Positions 27,168 to 35,603 of a DNA stretch of 64,000 nucleotides are shown here, piece by piece (within the stretch, counting starts at the first letter, position 1; the number at the start of each line of letters is the position of its first letter). This DNA comes from Nocardioides albus (GTDB lineage Bacteria > Actinomycetota > Actinomycetes > Propionibacteriales > Nocardioidaceae). The DNA lies in contig NZ_BMQT01000008.1 in NCBI RefSeq assembly GCF_014648255.1, positions 124,001-188,000 on the forward strand, given 5' to 3'. The notes below the pieces were generated by a model, which saw only the letters and a list, made by a program, of their open reading frames with translations, had not been told where the DNA came from and searched no databases. The position numbers and the translations under genes are program-made.

Positions 27168-28046
27168 ATGGATCTTGGACTCCACTACTTCACCTTCACC
27201 CACCCCGAGTGGGAGACCACGCTCGCCGACAAGTTGACCGAGACGGCCCGGATCGCGGACGAAGGGGGCGTCGACCTGTTCACCGTCATGGACCACTGGT
27301 TCCAGATGGAGCAGGCCGGCGGCCCCTTCGAGCCGATGCTCGAGGGCTACACCACGCTCGGCTACCTGGCCGGGATCACCGACAACGTACGCCTCAGCCT
27401 TCTCGTCACCGGAGTGACCTACCGCCACCCGGGGCTGCTCGCCAAGACCGTGACCACGCTCGACCGGCTCTCCGGTGGCCGTGCGCTGCTGGGTATCGGC
27501 GCGGCGTGGTACGAGCGTGAGCACCAGGGGCTCGGCGTGCCGTACCCGTCGACCGCCGAGCGGTTCGAGCGCCTGGAGGAGACCCTGGAGATCTGCCGCC
27601 AGATGTGGTCGGAGAACGACGGCGCCTACGAGGGCAAGCACTACCAGCTCGCCGAGACGATCTCGCTGCCGCAGCCGGTCAACGGCACGGTCCCGGTCCT
27701 GATCGGCGGGGGAGGCGAGAAGAAGACGCTGCGCCTGGTCGCCAAGTACGGACAGGGCACCAACCTCTTCGGCGGCCCCGGCCCCGAGGCGGTCGAGTCC
27801 GTCCGGCACAAGCTCGAGGTGCTCCGCGGCCACTGTGACGACCTCGGCACCGACTACGACGCGATCGAGAAGACGATCCTCTTCCAAGGCCCCTCGGTCG
27901 AGGACCCGGACGCCTTCTTGAAGTCGATGGAGGAGTACGCCGCCCTGGGCGTCACGCTCGTCGGGCTGATGCCCACTCCCTACGTCGACCCGGTGCCGTG
28001 GGCCACCACGCTCGTCGACCTGGTGCCGCGGCTGAAGGAGATCTGA
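27168..28046 (+). CDS. LLM-class F420-dependent oxidoreductase
   Basis: 292 residues of a luciferase-like TIM barrel: MDHWFQMEQAGGPFEPMLEGYTTLGYLAG, RHPGLLAKTVTTLDRLSGGRALLGIGAAWYE and PVLIGGGGEKKTLRLVAKYG. The last part is typical of the F420-dependent TIGR03560-like group of Actinobacteria. It should oxidise or reduce a small organic substrate using F420 in the cytoplasm; the substrate is unknown. It is 81 bases downstream of the peptidase gene with its own short leader. Confidence 0.9.
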   Translation: MDLGLHYFTFTHPEWETTLADKLTETARIADEGGVDLFTVMDHWFQMEQAGGPFEPMLEGYTTLGYLAGITDNVRLSLLVTGVTYRHPGLLAKTVTTLDRLSGGRALLGIGAAWYEREHQGLGVPYPSTAERFERLEETLEICRQMWSENDGAYEGKHYQLAETISLPQPVNGTVPVLIGGGGEKKTLRLVAKYGQGTNLFGGPGPEAVESVRHKLEVLRGHCDDLGTDYDAIEKTILFQGPSVEDPDAFLKSMEEYAALGVTLVGLMPTPYVDPVPWATTLVDLVPRLKEI

Positions 28047-28142
28047 CAGGCGCAACCTCCTGGGCCGGCGACGTACACTTGTTCCAACCACGTTGCCAGC
28101 CTGACTCGTCGAGTCTTCAGGGCAGCACGAAAGGTGGACGTC

Positions 28143-28646
28143 ATGACGACGTCACCGACAGTCGAACTCGCCCCCCGTGTTCGCGTCGATCTTCGGATCC
28201 GCCTGGACAACGGCTTCAGCTCTGGGCCGCTCGACGGTGCCTGGTGGCCGCAATCACGCGACCTTCAGGCCGAGGCCGCCGACCTCATCGACCGCTTTCC
28301 GCACCGCGTGGGCCGGATCTCGCGCCTGCTGTTCTCCCGGCCTGACTGGGACCTGGACCCGGGAGCGCCCAGCATCCGCAAGATCCGCGCTGCGCGCGGG
28401 ATGGTGAAGGTCGGCTCGTTCCCGTCCGACGACACCCACCTCGTAGTGCTGTCGATGGCTACCGGGGAGCGGCTACGCCTGCTGGTCGTGCCTCACGACA
28501 CCGATCCCGAGCTCGCCGAGCGGATCATGGAGGTGGCGGCCGACGACCGCAACACCAACGGCCCGGCGCAGCTGCTTGGCCTCGACGGTCCCGACCAGAG
28601 CAAGATCGGCCAGGAGGTCTGGGACGACGACGGGGGAGCCTCCTGA
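28143..28646 (+). CDS. DUF5994 family protein
   Basis: 167 residues from ATG 28143, with AAAGGTGG upstream. The sequence (LRIRLDNGFSSGPLDGAWWPQSRDLQAEAADL ... GRISRLLFSRPDWDLDP ... VGSFPSDDTHLVVLS) matches the actinobacterial DUF5994 family. No catalytic motif is evident and the function is not known. The 12-base gap to the convergent carboxyltransferase leaves no room for a separate terminator. Confidence 0.78.
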   Translation: MTTSPTVELAPRVRVDLRIRLDNGFSSGPLDGAWWPQSRDLQAEAADLIDRFPHRVGRISRLLFSRPDWDLDPGAPSIRKIRAARGMVKVGSFPSDDTHLVVLSMATGERLRLLVVPHDTDPELAERIMEVAADDRNTNGPAQLLGLDGPDQSKIGQEVWDDDGGAS

Positions 28647-28658
28647 CCTGAGGACGGG

Positions 28659-30182
28659 TCAACGACGCCCCGCGGGCGCGGACCGGCGCAGCGTCGCAGC
28701 GATGACTGCGCGGGTCTCTGCGGGGTCGATGACGTCGTCGATCTCGAGCATCCGGGCGGCGTTGAGAGCACTGGCCGCCTTGCGGTACTCCTCGGTGAGC
28801 GCGGTGACCCGCTCCTCGCGCTCGGCCTCGGGCATCTCGGCCAGCTCGGCGGCCATCGAGAGACGTACGGCGCCTTCCAGGCCCATCGGGCCGAGATGTG
28901 CGTCGGGCCAGGCGACGGTGAGCAGCGGACGGTGGGTGCTGCCGCCGAGCATCGCCTGCGCGCCGAGACCGTAGCCCCGGCGCAGGATCACCCCGACCAG
29001 CGGCGTCGACAGCTGGGCCCCGGCGACGACCATCCGGGAGGCGTGCCGGACCAGGCCGCCGCGTTCGGCCTCGGGACCGACCATGAACCCTGGGGTGTCG
29101 ACGAGCGAGACCACCGGGAGGTCCCAGCGCTCGCAGAGCGCAAGGAAGTCGGCGGCCTTGACCGATGCGTCGCTGGTGATCGCCCCGGCCAGGTGCGTGG
29201 ACTGGTTGGCGAGCACGCCGACCGGGATCCCGTCGATCCGGGCCAGTGCGGTGACCAGCTCCGGTGCGTACGCCTCCCGAAGCCAGGTGACCGAGTCGAT
29301 GTCGGCGAGCACCTCGACGACAGGACGTACGTCGAAGGCTTCGCGGTCGTTGTCGGGGAGGAGCGTCCGCAGATCGGCCTGGTCAGCGGCGTCGCCGCCA
29401 ACCTCGGGCGGCTCGAGGTAGGACAGGATGGTGCGTACGGCCTCGACGGCCGCTGCCTCGTCATCGACGATCAGATCGATGACGCCGTTGGCAGTCTGGT
29501 CCTTGACGGGACCGATCTCCTCCGGCGCGAAGCTGCCGAGCCCGCCACCGGCGATCATCGCCGGGCCGGCCATCCCGAGGTTGGCATCGGGGGTGGCGAC
29601 GCGGAGATCGGCGGAGCCGGCAAGCACCGCGTTGCCGGCGAAGCAGCGCCCGGACACCACCGCGATGCGCGGCACGACGCCTTCGAGCTCGCCCCACAGC
29701 GCGAACGAGCCGACGTCGAGCGCGGAGACCAGCGGGATGTCGGTGTCGCCCGGCCGACCGCCGCCGCCCTCGGTGAAGAAGACCGCCGGCAGCCGCATCC
29801 GCCCGATCACCTCGATCAGCCGGTCCGACTTGCGGTGCCCCCGCATCCCCTGCGTGCCGGCCATCACCAGATAGTCGTAGGACAGCACCGCGCACGGCTT
29901 CCCGGCCACGGTGGCGGTGCCGCCGACGATTCCGTCGGCAGGTGTCTCGACGACGAGATCGGCCAGGTCACGGCGCCGCTCCTGGGCGGCGGTGATGAAC
30001 CGTCCGTACTCGACGAACGAGCCCTGATCGACCAGATCGGCGATGTTCTCCCGTGCCGTACGCCGCCCCTTGGCGTGCCACCGAGCGACCTTCTCAGGTC
30101 GCGCCACGTCCGTGGTGAGGAAGCGGCGGGCGTACAGCTCGGTCAGTCCCGTGGCGGGCGTGTCGTCGGTCACGGGGCACAT
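28659..30182 (-). CDS. Acyl-CoA carboxylase carboxyltransferase (beta) subunit
   Basis: 507 residues from ATG 30182 (GTG 30173 is possible). The crotonase-like carboxyltransferase fold is clear: GGTATVAGKPCAVLSYDYLVMAGTQGMRGHRKSDRLIEV, FFTEGGGGRPGD, and PVVSLVDTPGFMVGPEAERGGLVRHASRM. It would move CO2 from a carboxybiotin carrier to an acyl-CoA. No biotin carboxylase or biotin carrier gene is in the window, so it must borrow one. It follows the alkyl-sulfatase-like gene after 31 bases and ends the catabolic operon. Confidence 0.88.
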   Translation of the reverse strand: MCPVTDDTPATGLTELYARRFLTTDVARPEKVARWHAKGRRTARENIADLVDQGSFVEYGRFITAAQERRRDLADLVVETPADGIVGGTATVAGKPCAVLSYDYLVMAGTQGMRGHRKSDRLIEVIGRMRLPAVFFTEGGGGRPGDTDIPLVSALDVGSFALWGELEGVVPRIAVVSGRCFAGNAVLAGSADLRVATPDANLGMAGPAMIAGGGLGSFAPEEIGPVKDQTANGVIDLIVDDEAAAVEAVRTILSYLEPPEVGGDAADQADLRTLLPDNDREAFDVRPVVEVLADIDSVTWLREAYAPELVTALARIDGIPVGVLANQSTHLAGAITSDASVKAADFLALCERWDLPVVSLVDTPGFMVGPEAERGGLVRHASRMVVAGAQLSTPLVGVILRRGYGLGAQAMLGGSTHRPLLTVAWPDAHLGPMGLEGAVRLSMAAELAEMPEAEREERVTALTEEYRKAASALNAARMLEIDDVIDPAETRAVIAATLRRSAPAGRR

Positions 30183-30213
30183 GGTGCCACGGGTGCCGGT
30201 GGCCGTACGGCGG

Positions 30214-32037
30214 TTATCCGGTGACGATCGGAAAGGCGTGATCGGGCGCCTCGAGCACCCCCAGGAGGCGCTGCAGCATCCCGAGGTCTCCGGCGTGCTC
30301 GATCCCATCGAGGCTCCGCGCGCCGAGCAGACCGGCGAGCTGAGGCCGGGTGAGCGTCACAGTGAGACCCGCGGCCGGGTCCGCGGCGGCGTCGCGCCGG
30401 TGGACGAGCACGCCGTTGTGCAGCCGGGCATGCCACCAGCCGCCCTCGGGCGTGCCGTCGTGGTCGAGCAGGTGCCAGTCGATCCGCAGATCGAGGTCCC
30501 ACGCGCGCGGGCCGTCGACCCGGATCGCCAGCGAGTCCAGCAGCTGCGAGACCGAGAGTGCGGCGAGCAGACCACCGCCGCCACCACGCGGTGGCACCTT
30601 CGGGCCGTCGAGGAGCTCTCGGGAGCCGGTGAGGTAGATGTTGCGCCAGGTGGCGTTCTCCGCGCCGTGCCCGAGCCGGGTGTACACCTCGGCCAGCAGC
30701 TCTCGCGCCCCGCTCGCGTCGGGGGCGGCGAAGACCACGTGGTTGAGCAGCGTGGCGGCGAAGCGAAGGTCGCCGGTGTCCCCGCTGTCGACGAGCACCG
30801 CGGCACGGTCGACTGCGGCGGCGGCGCCACCGAGCAGGCGCACCCAGTGCTCGCCCTCTTCGGTCGGCGGCAGCTCCCACAGGTGTGCCGGGTTGGCGTC
30901 GTACCAGCCAAGGTAGCGCTGATAGATGCCCTTCACGTTGTGGCTCAGTGAGCCGTAGTAGCCGCGAGTCGAGGGCTGAGCGTCCAGAGCCGGCGGCAGG
31001 ACCAGCTCCTCGGCGATCTCCTTGGGTGTCAGGCCGCGGTTGATGAGACGTACGGTCTGGTCGTGCAGGTAGGCGTAGACGTCACGCTGACCGCCAAGGA
31101 AGGTCTCGATCCGCTCGGCACCCCAGGTCGGCCAGTGATGGGTGGCGAACGCGACATCGGCACGTGACCCGAACAGGTCGATCGCGTCGGTGAGATAGCG
31201 CGCCCACAGCCGGGCATCGCGCACCTCGGCTCCCCGCAGGGTCACGATGTTGTGCAGCGTGTGGACGGCGTTCTCGGCCAGACAGAGCGCCCTGCGGCCG
31301 GGGAAGAGGATGTTCATCTCCGCCGGCGCCTCGCTGCCCGGCGTCAGCTGGAACTCCATCTCCACGCCGTCGATGACGCGCGTCTCCCCGGTCCGGGTGA
31401 TCGAGTCTGTCGGCTCGGCCAGCCCGATGGTCCCGGACGCGAGCCGCGGACCGAGACCGCAACCGACATGTCCGTCCGGCGCGACCGGCAGCAGGCTGCC
31501 GTACATGAATCCCGACCGGCGGCCCATCGCCGGGCCGACGTAGACGTTCTCGGAGACCGCGTGCTCCAGGAAACCCTCCGGCGCCAGGATCGGTACGTCG
31601 CCGGCAGCCGCCGCGAGCACGGCCGCGATCCCGCCGAAATGGTCGGCGTGCGGATGGGTCAGCACCACACCGGTGACGGGACGACCACCACGGTGCTCCC
31701 GATAGAGCCCGAGGGCGGCAGCCGCAGTCTCGGCGGTGGTGAGGGTGTCGATGACGATGATTCCGACATCGCCCTCGACGATCGTGAGGTTGGCGAGGTC
31801 GAGGCCGCGGACCTGATAGATGCCGTCGGTCACCTCGAAGAGCCCTTGGAGCGAGGTGAGCCGGCTGTGCTGCCACAGCCCTGGGTGAGCCGTCTCCGGA
31901 GTGGGGGAGTCGAGGAAGGCGTCGGCGTCCGCGTCGAAAGCGACCGCGCCGTCGGCCCTGGTCACGACGCCGGGCTTCAGCGCGGCGACGAACCCACGCT
32001 GGGCGTCGATCTCCTCTTGATGGCAATCGCTCATCAT
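30214..32037 (-). CDS. Alkyl-sulfatase-like metallo-beta-lactamase-fold hydrolase
   Basis: 607 residues from ATG 32037 (ATG 32034 also possible), overlapping the acyl-CoA dehydrogenase stop as ATGA. The metal motif THPHADHFGG and the later ATHHWPTWG belong to the SdsA1/BDS1-type alkyl sulfatases, followed by the alkyl-sulfatase dimerisation domain (about 330-470) and a C-terminal SCP2-like domain. Such enzymes release sulfate from primary alkyl sulfates, leaving the alcohol. No signal peptide is seen, so it acts in the cytoplasm. Its place between acyl-CoA genes suggests feeding chains to beta-oxidation, but the natural substrate is uncertain. Confidence 0.85.
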   Translation of the reverse strand: MMSDCHQEEIDAQRGFVAALKPGVVTRADGAVAFDADADAFLDSPTPETAHPGLWQHSRLTSLQGLFEVTDGIYQVRGLDLANLTIVEGDVGIIVIDTLTTAETAAAALGLYREHRGGRPVTGVVLTHPHADHFGGIAAVLAAAAGDVPILAPEGFLEHAVSENVYVGPAMGRRSGFMYGSLLPVAPDGHVGCGLGPRLASGTIGLAEPTDSITRTGETRVIDGVEMEFQLTPGSEAPAEMNILFPGRRALCLAENAVHTLHNIVTLRGAEVRDARLWARYLTDAIDLFGSRADVAFATHHWPTWGAERIETFLGGQRDVYAYLHDQTVRLINRGLTPKEIAEELVLPPALDAQPSTRGYYGSLSHNVKGIYQRYLGWYDANPAHLWELPPTEEGEHWVRLLGGAAAAVDRAAVLVDSGDTGDLRFAATLLNHVVFAAPDASGARELLAEVYTRLGHGAENATWRNIYLTGSRELLDGPKVPPRGGGGGLLAALSVSQLLDSLAIRVDGPRAWDLDLRIDWHLLDHDGTPEGGWWHARLHNGVLVHRRDAAADPAAGLTVTLTRPQLAGLLGARSLDGIEHAGDLGMLQRLLGVLEAPDHAFPIVTG

Positions 32038-33218
32038 GCCCCCAGCGACTTCACGAGATCGCGGATGACGCCGTTCCGCTGGATCTCCGAGGAGCCGGTC
32101 AGCACCCGGAACATCCGCAGCCGTCGCCAGATCACCTCGATCTCCGCGCCCCGGACCATCCCGGCCTTGCCGTGCATCTGCAGCGCCGCGTCGGCGATCT
32201 GGAAGGACCGTTCGGCCACGAACAGCTTGCACATGAACGACTCGATGCGCGGTCGCTTGCCCGCATCCAGGTCTGCCAGGGCGTCGTAGGTCATCGACCG
32301 GGCGGCGTAGTAGTCGGTCGCCATGTCGGCGAGCCGATGCTGGATCGCCTGCTTCTCCAGCAGCAGCCCGTCGAAGACGGTGCGGTGAGCGGCGAAGTCG
32401 AGTGCCAGCGCGAGCGCGCGCCGGGCCGCGCCGAGCGCGGTCGGGCAGTGCAGCAGCCGGTTCGCGGTGACCCGACCGAGGGCGATCCGCAGCCCCTGTC
32501 CGACGTCGCCGAGCAGGTTCTCCTGCGGCACGAAGCAGTCTTCGAGCACGACGTCGCTCTCGATGTTCTGCCCCGACAGTGGCAGGTCGCCGGACAGCAC
32601 CTGGCAGCCGGGCGAGTCGAGGTCGACGAAGAACGCGGCGTACGACTCCTCCTCTCCGGCCATCCGGGCCACCAGGATCGCGAAGTCGGCGAAGGTGCCG
32701 CCGGTGCTGAACACCTTGCGCCCGCTGATCAGGAAGCCGCCCGGCGTGGGAGTGGCGGTGGTCCGCATCCGGCGTACGTCGGAGCCCGCGTCGTCCTCGG
32801 TCATCGAGAAGCAGCAGGCGCGCTCGGCGCGGACGACCGGCATCAGATACTTCTCGACCTGGTGCTCGGTCGCGTGCTCGAAGATGGCGCCGACCCGCAG
32901 CGGGCCGCCCATGTCGCCGAGCACGCTGGTGGCGAGCTGGCGGCCGGACGCGCCGATCTCCTCCTTGAGGGCAGCGAGCTCGGTGAAGCTCAGGCCCTGC
33001 CCGCCGAGCGAGGTGGGCAGGTGGATGCCGTAGAAGCCGAGCTCACGGCTGCGCTGCCACACCGGCTCGAGCATCGACCGGTCCAAGGGCGTCTCCGGGC
33101 CCAGACCGAGGCCGCGTTCGTAGTCAGCGAGCTCGCCGTCGAGGTAGTCGCGCAGCCGGGTGACCAGCTGGTCGAGACGCGGGTTGTCGGGATAGGTCGG
33201 GGTGAGGGAGAAGGTCAT
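32034..33218 (-). CDS. Acyl-CoA dehydrogenase
   Basis: 394 residues from ATG 33218, sharing one base with the ligase stop (TGATG). The family layout is complete: N-terminal helices, CFSMTEDDAGSDVRRMRTTA (FAD/substrate site), VLEDCFVP, and the C-terminal MHGKAGMVRGAEIEVIWRRLRMFRVLTGSSEIQRN. The catalytic base position in the C-terminal region appears as Glu in AEIEVIWR or near, but I cannot fix it by eye. It would introduce an alpha-beta double bond into an acyl-CoA made by the upstream ligase. Confidence 0.92.
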   Translation of the reverse strand: MTFSLTPTYPDNPRLDQLVTRLRDYLDGELADYERGLGLGPETPLDRSMLEPVWQRSRELGFYGIHLPTSLGGQGLSFTELAALKEEIGASGRQLATSVLGDMGGPLRVGAIFEHATEHQVEKYLMPVVRAERACCFSMTEDDAGSDVRRMRTTATPTPGGFLISGRKVFSTGGTFADFAILVARMAGEEESYAAFFVDLDSPGCQVLSGDLPLSGQNIESDVVLEDCFVPQENLLGDVGQGLRIALGRVTANRLLHCPTALGAARRALALALDFAAHRTVFDGLLLEKQAIQHRLADMATDYYAARSMTYDALADLDAGKRPRIESFMCKLFVAERSFQIADAALQMHGKAGMVRGAEIEVIWRRLRMFRVLTGSSEIQRNGVIRDLVKSLGA

Positions 33219-34777
33219 CAGCCGACCTTCCGCTCGGTGCCGGCCCAGTCGCGCTCGCGCAGTGCCCGCCGGTCGACCTTGCCGTTGCGGTTGAGGGGGA
33301 GTGCGTCGGCGAACTCGATGATCCGGGGCACCTTCACCCCCGAGAGACGCGTACGGCAGAAGTCGCGCAGCTCTTCCTCGGTCGCGGTGGTGCCGGGGGC
33401 GAGGGAGACGTACGCCTTCACCGTCTCGCCCCACTTCTCGCTGGGTACGCCCACGACGCAGGCCTCGCTGACGGCCGTGTGCTCGTAGAGCGCGGCCTCG
33501 ACCTCGGAGCAGTAGACGTTGTAGCCGCCCGAGATGATCATGTCCTTCTTCCGGTCCACGATGAAGACGAACCCGTCCTCGCGGATCCGGCCCAGGTCAC
33601 CGGTGTGCACCCAGCCGTCACGGAAGGTCTCGGCAGTCGCCTCGGGATCGTGGAAGTACTCACGTACGCAGTCCGGGCCACGCGCCACGATCTCGCCGAT
33701 CTCGCCGGCGGGCAGCGGGTTGTGGTCGTCGTCGACGACGATCACCTCGGTGTCGTAGACCGGACGACCGCAGGAGAGCAGCAGCTCCGGGTCGTCCTCG
33801 ATGCCACGGACGACGTCAGCGGAGCTGAGGAAGGTGATCGCGCTCGTCGTCTCACCCTGCCCATAACCCTGGTTGACGACCGGACCGAACGCCTCGACGG
33901 CCTCACGCAGCCGCGCGGGACTGACCGGGGCACCGCCGACGGTGATGCTCTGCAGCGCGGACAGGTCGCGGTCACGCAGCGTGGGGGAGGCCAGCACCAG
34001 GTTGAGCATGACCGGCACGACGAAGGTGTGGGTGACCCGCTCGCGCTCGAGCGTGTCGAGGTACGCCTCGACCTCGAACGCCGGGAGCACAACCACAGCC
34101 GCGCCCCGGAAGAAGCAGCCGAGGATCACCATGCCGCTGGCGTGGGTGATCGGCCCGGGGGCGAGGTAGACGGCCTCGGCGGAGAGCGAGCCGTAGGGGT
34201 TCATGGCGAGCTTGCGCATGTTGGCCAGCCGGTTGCCGACGGTCTGCACCGCCGCCTTCAGCGTGCCGGTCGAGCCGGAGGTGAAGTTGAGGACCGCCGG
34301 TGCGTCCTCGTCGACGTCGACGGCGACCGGTTCGGTCGTGCCCTCGGTGAGCAGGACGTCGTAGGCCGTCGTGCCGGGGCTCGTGCCGTTGTCGAGGTCG
34401 ACGACCAGGCAGTCCAGGTTGTGAGCATCGACGATCTTGCGGACCAGATCGAGGTGGGGCCCGCCGGTGAAGACCACCTTCACCGCGGCGTCGAGCAGCA
34501 CGTGCTCGACCTCGGCGGCTGCGAGCCGCGCGCTGATCGGGACCCGGAGCGCCCCCGCCTTGCAGATCGCCATCTCCGCGACGACCAGCTCACCTCGGTT
34601 CGTGGCCAGGGTGGCGACGGGAGTGCCCGGTGCGCAGCCGCGGGCGATGAGCGCGCTGGCGAGCAGGTTGGTGTCGTCCTCGAGCTGACGGTAGGTCCAT
34701 CGGTCGGTGCCGGAGACCAGGGCGGTGGCGTCAGGGGTGAAGCTCGCGGTGCGAGTGAGATAGCTACCGAGATTCAC
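33218..34777 (-). CDS. AMP-dependent acyl-CoA ligase
   Basis: 519 residues from GTG 34777, which has AGGAGG 6 bases upstream; the longer frame is not used. The A3 motif reads FTSGSTGTLKAAVQT, then NQGYGQGETT, VHTGDLGRIREDGFVFIVDRKKDMI and the catalytic Lys near PLNRNGKVDRRAL. It should activate a carboxylic acid to acyl-AMP and then acyl-CoA. It is the first gene of the operon running to 28659 and is divergent from a TetR gene, with a 15-bp operator in the gap. Confidence 0.92.
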   Translation of the reverse strand: MNLGSYLTRTASFTPDATALVSGTDRWTYRQLEDDTNLLASALIARGCAPGTPVATLATNRGELVVAEMAICKAGALRVPISARLAAAEVEHVLLDAAVKVVFTGGPHLDLVRKIVDAHNLDCLVVDLDNGTSPGTTAYDVLLTEGTTEPVAVDVDEDAPAVLNFTSGSTGTLKAAVQTVGNRLANMRKLAMNPYGSLSAEAVYLAPGPITHASGMVILGCFFRGAAVVVLPAFEVEAYLDTLERERVTHTFVVPVMLNLVLASPTLRDRDLSALQSITVGGAPVSPARLREAVEAFGPVVNQGYGQGETTSAITFLSSADVVRGIEDDPELLLSCGRPVYDTEVIVVDDDHNPLPAGEIGEIVARGPDCVREYFHDPEATAETFRDGWVHTGDLGRIREDGFVFIVDRKKDMIISGGYNVYCSEVEAALYEHTAVSEACVVGVPSEKWGETVKAYVSLAPGTTATEEELRDFCRTRLSGVKVPRIIEFADALPLNRNGKVDRRALRERDWAGTERKVG

Positions 34778-34830
34778 GGGTGCCCTCCTGGTGGTCGGGG
34801 TCGCTGCTGTGAGCGCGGTCACCGAGATAA

Positions 34831-34845
34831 TAGACAGAGTGTCCA
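34831..34845. promoter_or_regulatory. TetR operator, site A
   Basis: TAGACAGAGTGTCCA, built on the palindrome GACA-GAG-TGTC. It lies in the divergent promoter of the AMP ligase and tetR genes. Close relatives are at 35506-35520 and, inverted, at 35568-35582. Confidence 0.7.
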
Positions 34846-34886
34846 GAAACAGTCCAGCCGTTCGGGAAAGTGCTAGAACAGTGCCC

Positions 34887-35492
34887 ATGACGGTGGTTGA
34901 GGACCGGCGCAGCCGGCGAACGCGAGGGGCGCTCCGTGACGCGCTCGTCTCCCTGGTGCTCGAGCGTGGCTATGCGGCGGTGACGGTGGAGGACATCGTT
35001 GCTGCGGCCGACGTGGGCAGGGCGACCTTCTATACCCACTTCAAGGACAAGGAGGCGCTCTATGACGACGTGGTCGCCTCGGTGCTGCGCGAGCTCAAGG
35101 ATCGGTTGGCCGAGGTGCTCGCTCCGGAAGACGCCGGGTTCACCGGGCAGCCGGTGGCCGAGGTCTTCCGGCATGCGTCCGAGCGGCCCGATGCGTACCG
35201 GATGATCCTGCGGGGAGAAGGCGACGGTCGTGGCCTACGGGCCTTCGAGGATGCCTGGAGCACTGCCGCCCATGAGATCTTCTCCGCGCGCGTCAACGCG
35301 AACGCGGTGCGCCCGCGGGTCGATCTTCAGGTGCTGGCGCGCGCGTGGGTCGGCGAGCAGGTGGCGGTGCTGCTGTGGTGGCTCGACGCTCCGGAGCCTC
35401 GGCCGGCGACCGATCAGGTCGTGAAGACCCTCGTCGAGCTCTCGCGGCGCGGACGCTTGTGGGCGACCGGGTTCGACCCGGAGGGTCGCTGA
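34887..35492 (+). CDS. TetR-family regulator of the acyl-CoA/alkyl-sulfatase regulon
   Basis: 201 residues from ATG 34887. The DNA-binding head ALRDALVSLVLERGYAAVTVEDIVAAADVGRATFYTHFKDKEALYDDVV is typical; the C-terminal ligand domain is unique. Because sites A, B and C flank this gene and the MFS gene, it probably represses its own promoter, the ligase operon and the transporter, with an acyl-CoA or acid as inducer (inference). Confidence 0.9.
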   Translation: MTVVEDRRSRRTRGALRDALVSLVLERGYAAVTVEDIVAAADVGRATFYTHFKDKEALYDDVVASVLRELKDRLAEVLAPEDAGFTGQPVAEVFRHASERPDAYRMILRGEGDGRGLRAFEDAWSTAAHEIFSARVNANAVRPRVDLQVLARAWVGEQVAVLLWWLDAPEPRPATDQVVKTLVELSRRGRLWATGFDPEGR

Positions 35493-35505
35493 TCTGAGGC
35501 AGATT

Positions 35506-35520
35506 TGGACAGGGTGTCTT
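35506..35520. promoter_or_regulatory. TetR operator, site B
   Basis: TGGACAGGGTGTCTT, starting 14 bases after the tetR stop and about 84 bases before the MFS start. The central GACA-GGG-TGTC repeats the palindrome of site A. Confidence 0.62.
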
Positions 35521-35567
35521 GTGTGGCGCGGGTCACTGACCTTACAGTCGGACATGACGACCGTTAC

Positions 35568-35582
35568 TAGACGCTCTGTCTA
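35568..35582. promoter_or_regulatory. TetR operator, site C
   Basis: TAGACGCTCTGTCTA; its reverse complement TAGACAGAGCGTCTA differs from site A at 2 of 15 positions. It sits 22 bases before the MFS start, where binding would block transcription or initiation. Confidence 0.68.
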
Positions 35583-35603
35583 ACATCTTGAAGGGCGAAC
35601 CCC

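Noticed and set aside
22453..28091. Very long frames (1037 codons plus, 830 codons minus) over many small genes
   Set aside because: They cross several well-supported genes and intergenic gaps; composition is that of antisense GC-rich DNA.
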